64,000 nt of DNA from FEB-25 sp963726315 (GTDB lineage: Bacteria; Chloroflexota; Anaerolineae; Anaerolineales; UBA4823). This document shows positions 37,246-46,373 of this stretch, in pieces. Where the stretch lies: positions 1 to 64,000 of the forward strand of contig CAVSBZ010000003.1 of NCBI GenBank assembly GCA_963726315.1, read 5' to 3'. The notes below the pieces were generated by a model that made no database searches, had not been told where the DNA came from, and saw nothing but the letters and a program-made list of their open reading frames with translations. The translations under genes were made by a program, and so were the position numbers. Position 1 is the stretch's first letter. Every line of letters begins with the position of its first letter.

Positions 37246-37890
37246 ATGGATAACACAACTTGCGGCTTGACATATGAAGAATTTGTTAAACTTCTTAAAA
37301 GGGTTTGCCAAGATGTGGAATCTTACAAAGACTATCTAACCGATTTAGATTCAGAAATTGGGGATGGCGATCTTGGAATAACCATTCATCGGGGATTCCA
37401 AGCTATTGAAAAAACGCTCGAAGCAGATCATAAAAATATTGGCCAATTACTAATGAGAGCAGGTATTGATTTTATCAATGCGGCATCTTCTACTGGTGGA
37501 TTCCTTATAGGTTCAGCAATAATTAGTGCTGGAAAATGTATTGGTGAGAAGGTTTCTATCTCGTTAGCAACCTTTTATGAGATTGTCGTTTGCTCCGAAG
37601 AAGAGATCAGGGAAAAGGGGAAAGCCGAAATAGGTGACAAAACCATGCTAGATGCATTAGAACCAATTCGGATTTCTCTGAAGAATTCAGTGGAAATAAA
37701 CGATCCGATAGATATTGCATTGAAGAATGCATACGAAGCATCTGAGCAAGGAAGTGAAGCAACGAGATCTATGCAGGCTAAGAAAGGGCGTTCTCGCTGG
37801 TTAGGTGAAAGATCGGTCGGGCATTTAGATCCAGGTGCTGTGTTCATAAGTCAGTTGATGAGGTCAATTTACTCACATTACTTACAATAG
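37246..37890 (+). CDS. DhaL-like kinase subunit, pair B
   Basis: A 214-residue nucleotide-binding subunit. LDSEIGDGDLGITIHRGF carries the three metal-binding aspartates. SSTGGFLIGSAIISAGK is the glycine-rich nucleotide segment, and KAEIGDKTMLDALEPI and RSRWLGERSVGHLDPGA match the C-terminal signature. It starts 24 bases after dhaK(B) and ends 34 bases before the ATPase gene, which makes one operon through to the permeases plausible. It has no DhaM neighbour. Confidence 0.85.
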   Translation: MDNTTCGLTYEEFVKLLKRVCQDVESYKDYLTDLDSEIGDGDLGITIHRGFQAIEKTLEADHKNIGQLLMRAGIDFINAASSTGGFLIGSAIISAGKCIGEKVSISLATFYEIVVCSEEEIREKGKAEIGDKTMLDALEPIRISLKNSVEINDPIDIALKNAYEASEQGSEATRSMQAKKGRSRWLGERSVGHLDPGAVFISQLMRSIYSHYLQ

Positions 37891-37924
37891 TTATAGGACA
37901 ATCGAAGTATATCTTGGAGGGAAC

Positions 37925-39010
37925 TTGGCTAATTCAACTCTTGTTTTTAACCATTTGACTAAAAAGTATAAAGATTGTTTTGCAGTGAAAGATCTGTCGC
38001 TAGAATTACGGGAAGGCGAATTTTTTACATTATTGGGTCCCAGCGGTTCTGGAAAGACCACCACACTAAAAATGGTGGCAGGTCTAGAAACACCGACTAG
38101 TGGTGAAATTTGGGTTAGAGGAAAGGAAGTTACATTTCTCCCACCCGATAAAAGGGGACTCGGCATGGTATTTCAAAATTATGCTCTGTTTCCGCATATG
38201 ACTATTAAAGATAATATTGCATTCCCACTAAAGATGCAAAAAAAATACTCGAAAGATGAGATTACTAGTCGAGTAAAGGATATATTGGCACTAATGCAGT
38301 TAGACGGATTCCAGGAACGTTATCCGTCGCAGATGTCCGGTGGACAGCAGCAAAGGGTAGCACTAGCGAGAGCGCTTGTATTCCAACCGCCGATAGTTTT
38401 AATGGATGAACCCTTAGGTGCACTAGATAAAAAGCTACGAGCAGCTATGCAATTGGAGATCAAGAGGATACAACAACAGGTTAATATAACCACCATTTAC
38501 GTTACCCATGATCAAGAAGAGGCATTGACTCTTTCGGACAGAATAGCAATCATGAATGCTGGTGAAATTGTTCAACTAGATACGGGGAAAAACATTTATG
38601 AACATCCGAACAGCTTATTTGTAGCGGACTTTATCGGAGAATCCAATTTTGTCCCAATTGATTTGGTTTGTCGAGAAGAGGATGAAGCAATACTTAAAAT
38701 CAAATCACCGATAGGATCCACCTTCAGCTTTAAGTGTTCAGATTTAGAATTTCCATCTAGTACTGATCTCAAATTTGTTATCCGTCCTGAAAAGATAATC
38801 ATTGGTAAAAATTTAGGCTCGGAAGCCAAGTTGCACTGTAAGATCTCGGAGGTAATCTATCTTGGTGAGACGATCAAGTACATCATGTCAATCGATGAGA
38901 TGTATCAATTCATGGTGAAGGTGCAGACTGTGAATATGAGTTTCCGCTTGAACGTAGGCGACACCGTCGATCTTACCTGGGATGACGATTGTGGAAATAT
39001 ATTATCTTGA
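37925..39010 (+). CDS. ABC transporter ATPase, PotA/MalK-type
   Basis: A 361-residue ATPase starting at TTG 37925 directly after GGAGGG. Walker A GPSGSGKTT (about residues 38-46), Q-loop VFQNYALFPH, signature MSGGQQQRVALARAL, Walker B IVLMDEPLGALD and H-loop YVTHDQEEA are complete. A TOBE-type C-terminal domain follows (about 240-361). It is the PotA type used by polyamine, thiamine or small-organic-solute importers. It energises the transporter encoded by the next three genes. Confidence 0.92.
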   Translation: MANSTLVFNHLTKKYKDCFAVKDLSLELREGEFFTLLGPSGSGKTTTLKMVAGLETPTSGEIWVRGKEVTFLPPDKRGLGMVFQNYALFPHMTIKDNIAFPLKMQKKYSKDEITSRVKDILALMQLDGFQERYPSQMSGGQQQRVALARALVFQPPIVLMDEPLGALDKKLRAAMQLEIKRIQQQVNITTIYVTHDQEEALTLSDRIAIMNAGEIVQLDTGKNIYEHPNSLFVADFIGESNFVPIDLVCREEDEAILKIKSPIGSTFSFKCSDLEFPSSTDLKFVIRPEKIIIGKNLGSEAKLHCKISEVIYLGETIKYIMSIDEMYQFMVKVQTVNMSFRLNVGDTVDLTWDDDCGNILS

Positions 39011-39127
39011 TCATATATGAAGAGTAGAGAGGAGGTAAAACGGGTAATTTTCCAACTCGAGTTAGTAAAACAAAACCAATATTTATCTCGACAATGTCAA
39101 ATCATAAACTAGAGGAGAATTAAAGCA

Positions 39128-40249
39128 ATGAATAAGATAATAAATCTATTATTGTGCCTCACTATGGTGTTTGGCGTAATTGCATGTACACAAGCTACGC
39201 CGACCCAGGTAGCCACCGAGGCAGCCCCTACCACTGCTCCTGCAGCCAATCCTTCAGGGTATCCGGATTTTACCGGCAAGACAATCACCATTGGACTCTG
39301 GGGTGGTGCTTTCTCTGAGAATGTACAGAAAGCCTACATTGTCCCGTTTGAAGCAGATACCGGCGCAACAGTCATCGTCGAAGAATACGGCAGTGATGTC
39401 ACAGCCATGGTTAAGGGACAGGTTGAGCAGAACATACCCGGTTTTGACCTCATTTCTGGTGTGGGTATACTTGACCAGGTTGCAGTTATGAGAGATGCAG
39501 GAGCAATACAGAAACTCGATTGGAGCAAGATACCCAATTCTGGTGATTTAACTGATAATGCAAAGTACGATTATGCGATGGGGCAGTATGTTATCTCCAC
39601 AAACTTTGTCTGGAATACCAATGCCTACCCCAGTGGTGGACCGGATGACGCTAAGACGTGGTACGACGTCGCTACATATCCCGGACCACGTGCACTCGTT
39701 AACTTTTCTCCAACCGGCATCCTTGAACAGGCACTGATTGCAGATGGTGTTGCTGTCAAAGATCTATATCCATTGGATGTGGACCGTGCCTTCGCGATGC
39801 TCGACAAAGTCAAACCATCGATTGTTAAGTGGTGGGGTTCTGGTGCTGAGATCTATCAAACACTAATCTCTGAAGAATCCACTTCAGGTGTTTTCTGGAT
39901 TGCACATGCCTACAGAGCCCAAACTGCGGGTGCTCCAATTGTTGTCTCAATGAAAGATATGTTCCTCATCGTAGATTGTTGGGCAATCCCGACTAATGCT
40001 CAGAATTTAGATGTCGTCTACGCATTTCTTAACTATACCGTCGACGGTCAGCGTGCTGCCAACTACACTAGACTGATGGGCTATGCTCCTGTAGTTAAAA
40101 GTGCATACGATTATTTAACTGAGGCAGAACAGGAGAAGTTAGCTACATACCCAGCGAATGAAGCACAAGGTTTTTGGGCAGATGTCGCTTACTGGCAGGA
40201 AAATTTTGCCGCGATCTCTGAGAGATACCTTGCATGGATTGGAGAGTAA
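39128..40249 (+). CDS. extracellular solute-binding lipoprotein, PotD-like
   Basis: A 373-residue binding protein (family 1/PotD). The lipobox is VIAC with cysteine at about residue 20, followed by a Thr/Pro/Ala-rich linker. TITIGLWGGAFSENVQKAYI and GFDLISGVGILDQVAVM open the fold; VWNTNAYP and TWYDVATYPG follow. The final domain has AFLNYTVDGQRAANYTRL. Such proteins bind small polar solutes. With the ATPase, two permeases and dhaKL pairs on either side, the substrate could be a short polyol or ketose, but this is inference. Confidence 0.88.
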   Translation: MNKIINLLLCLTMVFGVIACTQATPTQVATEAAPTTAPAANPSGYPDFTGKTITIGLWGGAFSENVQKAYIVPFEADTGATVIVEEYGSDVTAMVKGQVEQNIPGFDLISGVGILDQVAVMRDAGAIQKLDWSKIPNSGDLTDNAKYDYAMGQYVISTNFVWNTNAYPSGGPDDAKTWYDVATYPGPRALVNFSPTGILEQALIADGVAVKDLYPLDVDRAFAMLDKVKPSIVKWWGSGAEIYQTLISEESTSGVFWIAHAYRAQTAGAPIVVSMKDMFLIVDCWAIPTNAQNLDVVYAFLNYTVDGQRAANYTRLMGYAPVVKSAYDYLTEAEQEKLATYPANEAQGFWADVAYWQENFAAISERYLAWIGE

Positions 40250-40355
40250 TTCTGAAGTAGACCCTAACGATCTCAATAATCAAATGATCTCTTGGGGATT
40301 ATCAATGATCCCCAAGAGATCGGTAATCAGATAATTAATGTGGAGAGGTGAGACT

Positions 40356-41258
40356 TTGATAGCAGAAGCAACTGAAGCTGAAAGTAAAAATAGGCGAGTT
40401 CCAGCATGGTATATCAGGTTACGTTCGCCATGGACTTCTGCATTTCTGATGATATTACCTGCCCTGATTCTATATGCAATCTTTTATTTTTATCCCCTTT
40501 TTAGACTGCTCCCTGAAAGTATTTTTGAAAATGGGAGATTTACAGTACTATACTTTAAACGAATTTTTTCCGAACCCCTGTATCTCGGTACGCTTCTCAG
40601 AACTATTTGGATTTGTCTCGCTTGTACTGGAATCAATCTATTACTTGGGTATCCTGTCGCTTACACGCTTTCAAAAGTATCATCGAAGTGGGCGAATGTT
40701 ATTCTTGCCGTGATATTGTTGTCTCTTTGGACAAGTATACTTGTTAGAACGTATTCCTGGATGGTTATTCTCCAGCGAACTGGAGTAATCAATCAGATAC
40801 TTCTGAAATTAGGAATTATCGACAAATCCATACAAATCATGTATACCCCAACAGCAGTATTGATTGGTATGGTGCACATACTATTGCCTTTTATGATCAT
40901 GCCAATATATAGTGTGCTTCGTGGGATTGACCCAAATCTTCCCCTGGCAGCCTCGTCATTAGGTGCATCCAAGACAACAGCGTTTTTAAAAATTACCCTC
41001 CCCTTGAGCATCCCTGGTATCGCTGCTGGTGTTTTGTTGGTTTTCATTCAAGGACTTGGCTTTTATGTTACGCCGATGCTACTTGGAGGTCCACCAACAT
41101 TGATGATGTCCGGTTTGATTGATAGGCAAATGTTTAATTTCCTGAATTGGTCTTTCGGCTCTGCTATCGGGGTAGTCCTATTAATCATTACTACAATATT
41201 TTTAGTGATTTTCGATCGTTTCTTTGGTATGGATTCTCTACAAAAGAGACTTGTGTGA
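40356..41258 (+). CDS. ABC permease, PotB-like
   Basis: About 300 residues with six transmembrane helices; WTSAFLMILPALILYAIFYF is the first. I take TTG 40356 as the start because GAGGTGAG lies directly upstream; an in-frame ATG at 40338 would overlap that site. The EAA loop is LAASSLGASKTTAFLKITLP. It forms the permease dimer with the following gene, which starts 12 bases later. Confidence 0.85.
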   Translation: MIAEATEAESKNRRVPAWYIRLRSPWTSAFLMILPALILYAIFYFYPLFRLLPESIFENGRFTVLYFKRIFSEPLYLGTLLRTIWICLACTGINLLLGYPVAYTLSKVSSKWANVILAVILLSLWTSILVRTYSWMVILQRTGVINQILLKLGIIDKSIQIMYTPTAVLIGMVHILLPFMIMPIYSVLRGIDPNLPLAASSLGASKTTAFLKITLPLSIPGIAAGVLLVFIQGLGFYVTPMLLGGPPTLMMSGLIDRQMFNFLNWSFGSAIGVVLLIITTIFLVIFDRFFGMDSLQKRLV

Positions 41259-41270
41259 GGACTAATATTT

Positions 41271-42101
41271 ATGTTTTTAAAATCGCGCCATCGTCGTTGG
41301 GATAGAAATCCAATATGGTTATACATCGTTTGTGCACTCGTACTGTTCTTCTTACTCGTGCCGGTATTGATCATTATCCCAATGTCATTCGGTGGTTCGT
41401 CATTTCTTGAGTTTCCTCCCAGAAGTTTATCGATACAGTGGTATCAAAAATTCTTTACAGATTCACATTGGCTACGTGGGGCATGGAACAGCCTGAGGGT
41501 AGCAATAAGTACGACTATTTTCGCCAGCTTACTCGGAATCTCAGCAGCGATAGGTATAACAAGTAAAGCGATGCAGAAAAAAGGTGGCAGGTTTTTTAAT
41601 ATTATTTTACTTATTCCATTAATTTTACCAAGCATTATCGTTGCAGTTGCTATGTACATGATATATGGTCAATGGAAGCTTGTAGGTACATTTCCGGGTT
41701 TGATACTTGCCCATACTTGCCTGGCAATTCCTATGGTTGTTACCTTAATATCCGCTTCATTATATGGAGTGGATACTGACCTATATAATGCTGCGCGGAG
41801 TCTGGGTGCTAATCATTTAACTGCCCTTATCAAGATCGTATTGCCATTAATCAAACCAGCCATTTTCACCAGCATGTTATTTGCATTTATTACATCCTTT
41901 GATAAATCCGTTGTAACCATGTTTATTGCAAAACAACAAACGACCACTTTACCAAAGATGATATTTGACAGCTTGAAATATGAGATCAGTCCTGCTGTCT
42001 CAGCCATTTCAGCTATCCTGATTTATCTAACCCTCATCCTTTTTATTCTGAGAGGTGTAACGGGTACGAAAAATGGAAATAAACCAGCTTCGGCTGAGTA
42101 G
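41271..42101 (+). CDS. ABC permease, PotC-like
   Basis: A 276-residue inner-membrane permease. CALVLFFLLVPVLIIIPMSF is the first helix. NAARSLGANHLTALIKIVLP is the EAA loop that docks the ATPase. It is the last gene of the transporter unit, 150 bases before dhaK(C). The reading frame is intact. Confidence 0.88.
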   Translation: MFLKSRHRRWDRNPIWLYIVCALVLFFLLVPVLIIIPMSFGGSSFLEFPPRSLSIQWYQKFFTDSHWLRGAWNSLRVAISTTIFASLLGISAAIGITSKAMQKKGGRFFNIILLIPLILPSIIVAVAMYMIYGQWKLVGTFPGLILAHTCLAIPMVVTLISASLYGVDTDLYNAARSLGANHLTALIKIVLPLIKPAIFTSMLFAFITSFDKSVVTMFIAKQQTTTLPKMIFDSLKYEISPAVSAISAILIYLTLILFILRGVTGTKNGNKPASAE

Positions 42102-42252
42102 ATCTGAACCGTGATAATAATATTGATTACCGACAATGATATACGACGATGCCAAGCCACACCAAGTGACTGTTTATAGATAATCAACAATTTTTTATAA
42201 TTCCCGAAAAGGCGGGAAATACATTAAAACAATATGGTTAAGGAGTAATCAG

Positions 42253-43257
42253 GTGAAAAAGTTCATCAATAAACCCGAGGATTTTGTTGACGAAATGATC
42301 GAAGGGATTGTTGCAGCTCATCCAAAGCAATTAGAATATCTTGAAAACAACACTCGTTGCATCGTAAAAAAAGATCGAAGTAAAACTAAAGTAGGGATTG
42401 TCACTGGCGGAGGTTCCGGTCATCTTCCCCTGTTCCTTGGCTATGTCGGCGAAGGTTTGCTGGATGGCTGTGCTGTTGGCGGGGTTTTTCAATCTCCTGG
42501 TGCAGATAAAGTTTATGAGATCACAAAAGCAGTAAATAAGGGTAAGGGTGTCCTTTATATAATCGGAAATTACATGGGAGATAAAATGAATTTTGATATG
42601 GCGGCTGAAATGGCAGAGATGGAGGGAATTGAAACCAAAACGATTATTGGCATGGACGATGTCGCTTCGGCTCCAAAGTCAGAAACACATAAACGTAGAG
42701 GTGTCGCTGGTATTTTTTATGTGTATAAGACAGCAGGTGCAATGGCAGATTTAGGAAATTCACTTGATGAGGTCTATCGCGTTGCAGAGAAAGCTGCAAA
42801 AAATGTTCGCACCATGGGAGTGGCTTTGTCACCTTGCATTATCCCAGAAGTTGGAAAACCATCTTTTATGCTTGAAGATGATGAGATGGAGATCGGGATG
42901 GGCATCCATGGAGAGCCAGGTGTTCGTAGGGGTAAACTGCGTCCTGCTGATGAGGTTGTCACAGAGATGTTGTCAGCAATTCTAACTGACCTAGAGCTCG
43001 ATACTGGTGATGAGGTTTCGGTATTGGTCAACGGTTTAGGAGCTACATGTAAGGAAGAGCTTTATATCATCAACAAGAAAATTTCTGAGATATTGAAAGA
43101 GAATGGAATCTCAATTTTTTCAACATACGTTGGTGAATTTGCAACATCTATGGAAATGGCGGGGTTTTCAATTTCAATAATTAAGCTAGATAACGAGTTG
43201 AAATCCATGCTTGGTAAAAGTGCAAACACACCATTCTTCACACAATTTGCTTCTTAA
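42253..43257 (+). CDS. DhaK-like kinase subunit, pair C
   Basis: A 334-residue DhaK homologue starting at GTG 42253, seven bases after AAGGAG. The loop is GGGSGHLPLFLGYVG (H57). NYMGDKMNFD holds D110 and MGIHGEPG holds H219. It belongs with pair B by the GHLPLF motif and by the K-then-L order. The C-terminus ends in NTPFFTQFAS, close to the PFFNLI end of pair B. All catalytic residues are kept, so it should be active on a ketone substrate, likely related to that of pair B. Confidence 0.85.
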   Translation: MKKFINKPEDFVDEMIEGIVAAHPKQLEYLENNTRCIVKKDRSKTKVGIVTGGGSGHLPLFLGYVGEGLLDGCAVGGVFQSPGADKVYEITKAVNKGKGVLYIIGNYMGDKMNFDMAAEMAEMEGIETKTIIGMDDVASAPKSETHKRRGVAGIFYVYKTAGAMADLGNSLDEVYRVAEKAAKNVRTMGVALSPCIIPEVGKPSFMLEDDEMEIGMGIHGEPGVRRGKLRPADEVVTEMLSAILTDLELDTGDEVSVLVNGLGATCKEELYIINKKISEILKENGISIFSTYVGEFATSMEMAGFSISIIKLDNELKSMLGKSANTPFFTQFAS

Positions 43258-43276
43258 TTGACTGAGGGAGGTAATT

Positions 43277-43906
43277 GTGCAGTATTTTACGAAAGAAAAT
43301 TTGGTAGATGCAATGGATCACATCTCTCGTTTAATGGAAACAAATCGCGACTACTTGTGTGAATTAGACAGCCATATTGGCGACAGCGATCTTGGATTAA
43401 CCATGACACGAGGATTTTCAGCAGCACACAATGCAGCGAAGACCAATAACAATAATGACATAGGTACCATGCTTAAAGTGATTGGATTCGCGATCAGTAA
43501 AGATGCACCCTCAACAATGGGAACCTTGATTGGATCAGCATTCATCGGTGCTGGGAAATCCTTGGCCGGTCGTGAGCAGCTTGATGCGGATGGGATTGCT
43601 TTTTGTTTTCGCAACATGGCAGAAGCAGTAGCAAAACGAGGCCAATCAGCTGAAGGCGAAAAGACAATGCTTGACGTGCTTTTTCCTGTTCCGCGTGCTT
43701 TAGAAGCAAGTGATAGCGAAGACATTACAGCCCGAATGCAAATCGCTCTCGACAATGCTAAGAAAAGTCTAGAGAATACAAAAAGCCTTCAAAGTCAGCA
43801 CGGTCGAGCTTCTGTTTTTAGAGAAAAGACCATCGGATTGATCGATCCAGGCGCTGCTGCTGCTTGTTTGATGATAGAAGGATTTTCTAGGTCTTGTGGA
43901 GTATAA
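43277..43906 (+). CDS. DhaL-like kinase subunit, pair C
   Basis: A 209-residue protein starting at GTG 43277 behind GGAGG. The metal motif reads LDSHIGDSDLGLTMTRGF: all three aspartates remain, but GDGD is GDSD. SAEGEKTMLDVLFPV replaces the usual GDKTMLD with GEKTMLD. KDAPSTMGTLIGSAFIGAG is the nucleotide loop. RASVFREKTIGLIDPGAA closes the domain. The two changes make it the most divergent DhaL of the window. It starts 19 bases after dhaK(C). Confidence 0.8.
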   Translation: MQYFTKENLVDAMDHISRLMETNRDYLCELDSHIGDSDLGLTMTRGFSAAHNAAKTNNNNDIGTMLKVIGFAISKDAPSTMGTLIGSAFIGAGKSLAGREQLDADGIAFCFRNMAEAVAKRGQSAEGEKTMLDVLFPVPRALEASDSEDITARMQIALDNAKKSLENTKSLQSQHGRASVFREKTIGLIDPGAAAACLMIEGFSRSCGV

Positions 43907-43964
43907 CGAAAATATTCATAAAATCGTTTGGAGATACCTAATTTTGCAATAAGGAGAGATGAAA

Positions 43965-44705
43965 ATGGATAAAGTACAACAAGAAAAGATTAAAAAAATA
44001 TACCGCGAAGATGCTGCACTGGAAGCAAAAATTAGGGAAGAAAAGGCAAAAGCGTCTAAAGTAAAAGATATATACATGGAAGAAGCCGCTCGTGGAACGA
44101 GAATGTTATACGAAAGGGGATTCTCCCCAGATGGTGATAACGGCGATGTAAGTGTGAGAGATCCAGAAACGGGTTATATTTACATATCCGCTTCCCCAGT
44201 CCCTGTCGATTACAGAAATCTAGGTGAATATCGTGCCTCCGATATGTGCGTGGTGGACATCGACGGTAATCGCATTACAACGTGGTCCAGACCAACAATA
44301 GAAATGCCAATGCATATTGCTATATTAAAAGCACGCCCTGATGCAAATGCAGTCGTACACACCCACGGTGATTGGTCATCAGTATTTGCGATATGTGGCA
44401 AAAATATTCCATTAACTTTGGCAGAGCATTACGCACATCTTGGACCAGGTGAAATCGTCTGTGCAGACTATGGTAAAGCAGGTTCATTTGAATTGGCTGA
44501 GGTCATCGTCAAAGCGATGGGTAAAAATAATGCGGCAATAATGCGTAACCATGGTGCTGTAATTGTCGGAAGAACTTTGGACGAAGCGTTTACCAACGCC
44601 CAGTTCCTCGAATCTATTGCTCAAAAGACACTATTCGGATTGCTTCTTGGTGGGCTTACACCGGTGAAACCAGAAGATGTGCTTGATGATTGGATGTATC
44701 AATAG
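43965..44705 (+). CDS. class II aldolase/adducin-family protein
   Basis: A 246-residue protein. The start is ATG 43965, eight bases after AAGGAGA; ATG 43959 is too close. After a charged helical N-terminus come DGDNGDVSVRD and RPTIEMPMHIAIL (with E113). VVHTHGDWSS gives zinc ligands H132 and H134, and MRNHGAVIVG gives H196. This is the AraD/FucA fold: zinc-dependent cleavage of a ketose phosphate or epimerisation. Its position between dhaKL(C) and the FGGY kinase suggests it cleaves the kinase product, for example to dihydroxyacetone phosphate and an aldehyde. Substrate unknown. Confidence 0.82.
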   Translation: MDKVQQEKIKKIYREDAALEAKIREEKAKASKVKDIYMEEAARGTRMLYERGFSPDGDNGDVSVRDPETGYIYISASPVPVDYRNLGEYRASDMCVVDIDGNRITTWSRPTIEMPMHIAILKARPDANAVVHTHGDWSSVFAICGKNIPLTLAEHYAHLGPGEIVCADYGKAGSFELAEVIVKAMGKNNAAIMRNHGAVIVGRTLDEAFTNAQFLESIAQKTLFGLLLGGLTPVKPEDVLDDWMYQ

Positions 44706-44788
44706 CACCTACTTTATTTTAATCCAATAAACAGGGTATTTCATTCACCAGTGGGTATTGAATGATTATCGACAGGAGATAGTGACCA

Positions 44789-46306
44789 TTGAAATATCTT
44801 CTTGGTGTTGACCTAGGAACGACGGCAATCAAAATTGGTCTTTTTGATGAAAATATAAACAAAATTGGCACAAGTATTCAGGAACATAAGCTAATTACTG
44901 ACACAAAGTTTGCTGTTGAGCAAAAAGTTGCAGTATATTGGGAATCGTTTAAAACATGCCTCAAGAATGTGATACACAAAACGGATATATCCCCAAGCGA
45001 CATCCTGGCATTAAGTATTTCCGCTCAAGGCGAAACTATGGTTTTCTTGGGGGCAGATGGAGAGCCACTCTATAACGCAATCGTATGGATGGATAATCGT
45101 CCACAAGAAGAAGCAAAAATCCTTGAGGAGCGATTTGATCCAGATGAAATCCATAAAATTACGGGCCAGTCAGATGTAATCCCACTATCTCCTGGATGTA
45201 AGATTTTATGGTTTAAACGAAACCATCTAAAATTATTCGAAAAAACTAGAAAAATACTTCTCATTGAAGACTACTTCTTTTACCGAATGTGCGGTGAATT
45301 CTATGGAGAAGGATCTCTTTGGTGTTCGACCCATATGTGGAACATCAACACCAAGGAGTTTTGGCAACCAATGCTCGATGAGCTTGGTCTTACCCCAAAG
45401 CAATTACCAATGGTAGTAGAGTCAGGTACTCCGTTAGGTAAAATCTCACCTTCCGTTGCGTTGGAATTAGGACTTAGTAGAGATACAGTTTTAGTAATGG
45501 GCGCTCTCGACCAGTCCTGTGGTGCGATTGGAGTTGGCAATGTTATCCCTGGGATCTTCTCCGAAAGTACAGGAGCTGCAATGGTCGTATGCACTATGAC
45601 CGAAAAACCAGCGATAGATCCCAACCGGAAATTATCATGCTTCTATACCGGAATACCTAATATGTATATGATCCATGGTTTCAGCAGTGGCGGAATAGCC
45701 TTGAAATGGCTACGTGACGTACTGTGCAGTGAAGAGGTTGCCATTGGCGAGCGGACTGGAAAAAATGGGTATATATTCATGGACATGGAGGCGAGTTCCA
45801 TACCTGCAGGTAGTGATGGGCTCGTTGTATTGCCTCATTTTCAAGGATCCGGCCCTCCTGACACCAATGCATCTGCGAAATGCGTCATATATGGATTGAC
45901 ACTACAGCACACTAAAGCACATATTATTAGGAGTTATTTGGAAGCTATTGCCATGTCGCTTTGCCGTATCGTAGAAGCGGTTGAGGAGATGGGAATAGAG
46001 GTTAAAGAGATCCGTTCTCTCAGTGGAGGAGCTAAAAGCGATCTTTGGTGCCAAATTAAAGCTGATGCCCTTGGAAAACCCGTGGTCACAATGAAAAACA
46101 CAGAAGATGCGGCATGCCTTGGAGCTGCAATAATCGCAGGAGTAGGGATTAAGTTATGGCCATCAGTACAGGAAGCTGCTTTAAGGATTGCAACAGAGGA
46201 TAAACGGTATCTACCAAATATTAACAACCGTAAGGCATACGATGAGTTATTAGTGAAATACAAGATGCTTACGGAAAACCTAAAACCCATAACTATAAAA
46301 ATGTGA
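44789..46306 (+). CDS. FGGY-family carbohydrate kinase
   Basis: A 505-residue kinase starting at TTG 44789, with AGGAG ten bases upstream. GVDLGTTAIKIGLFD is the first phosphate motif, AIVWMDNRPQEEA and MGALDQSCGAIGVG follow (aspartate of the catalytic loop), and IRSLSGGAKSDLW is the adenosine motif. It resembles the xylulokinase/fuculokinase half of the family but is clearly not the xylB at 15828. It sits 83 bases after the aldolase gene, so a ketose or keto-acid kinase feeding that aldolase is likely. The exact sugar cannot be told. Confidence 0.85.
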   Translation: MKYLLGVDLGTTAIKIGLFDENINKIGTSIQEHKLITDTKFAVEQKVAVYWESFKTCLKNVIHKTDISPSDILALSISAQGETMVFLGADGEPLYNAIVWMDNRPQEEAKILEERFDPDEIHKITGQSDVIPLSPGCKILWFKRNHLKLFEKTRKILLIEDYFFYRMCGEFYGEGSLWCSTHMWNINTKEFWQPMLDELGLTPKQLPMVVESGTPLGKISPSVALELGLSRDTVLVMGALDQSCGAIGVGNVIPGIFSESTGAAMVVCTMTEKPAIDPNRKLSCFYTGIPNMYMIHGFSSGGIALKWLRDVLCSEEVAIGERTGKNGYIFMDMEASSIPAGSDGLVVLPHFQGSGPPDTNASAKCVIYGLTLQHTKAHIIRSYLEAIAMSLCRIVEAVEEMGIEVKEIRSLSGGAKSDLWCQIKADALGKPVVTMKNTEDAACLGAAIIAGVGIKLWPSVQEAALRIATEDKRYLPNINNRKAYDELLVKYKMLTENLKPITIKM

Positions 46307-46373
46307 TTTATATAGCATTCAAGCACATCAACAATTTTAGGAAATTAGATATGGTTTTGAAAGGAATATGATC

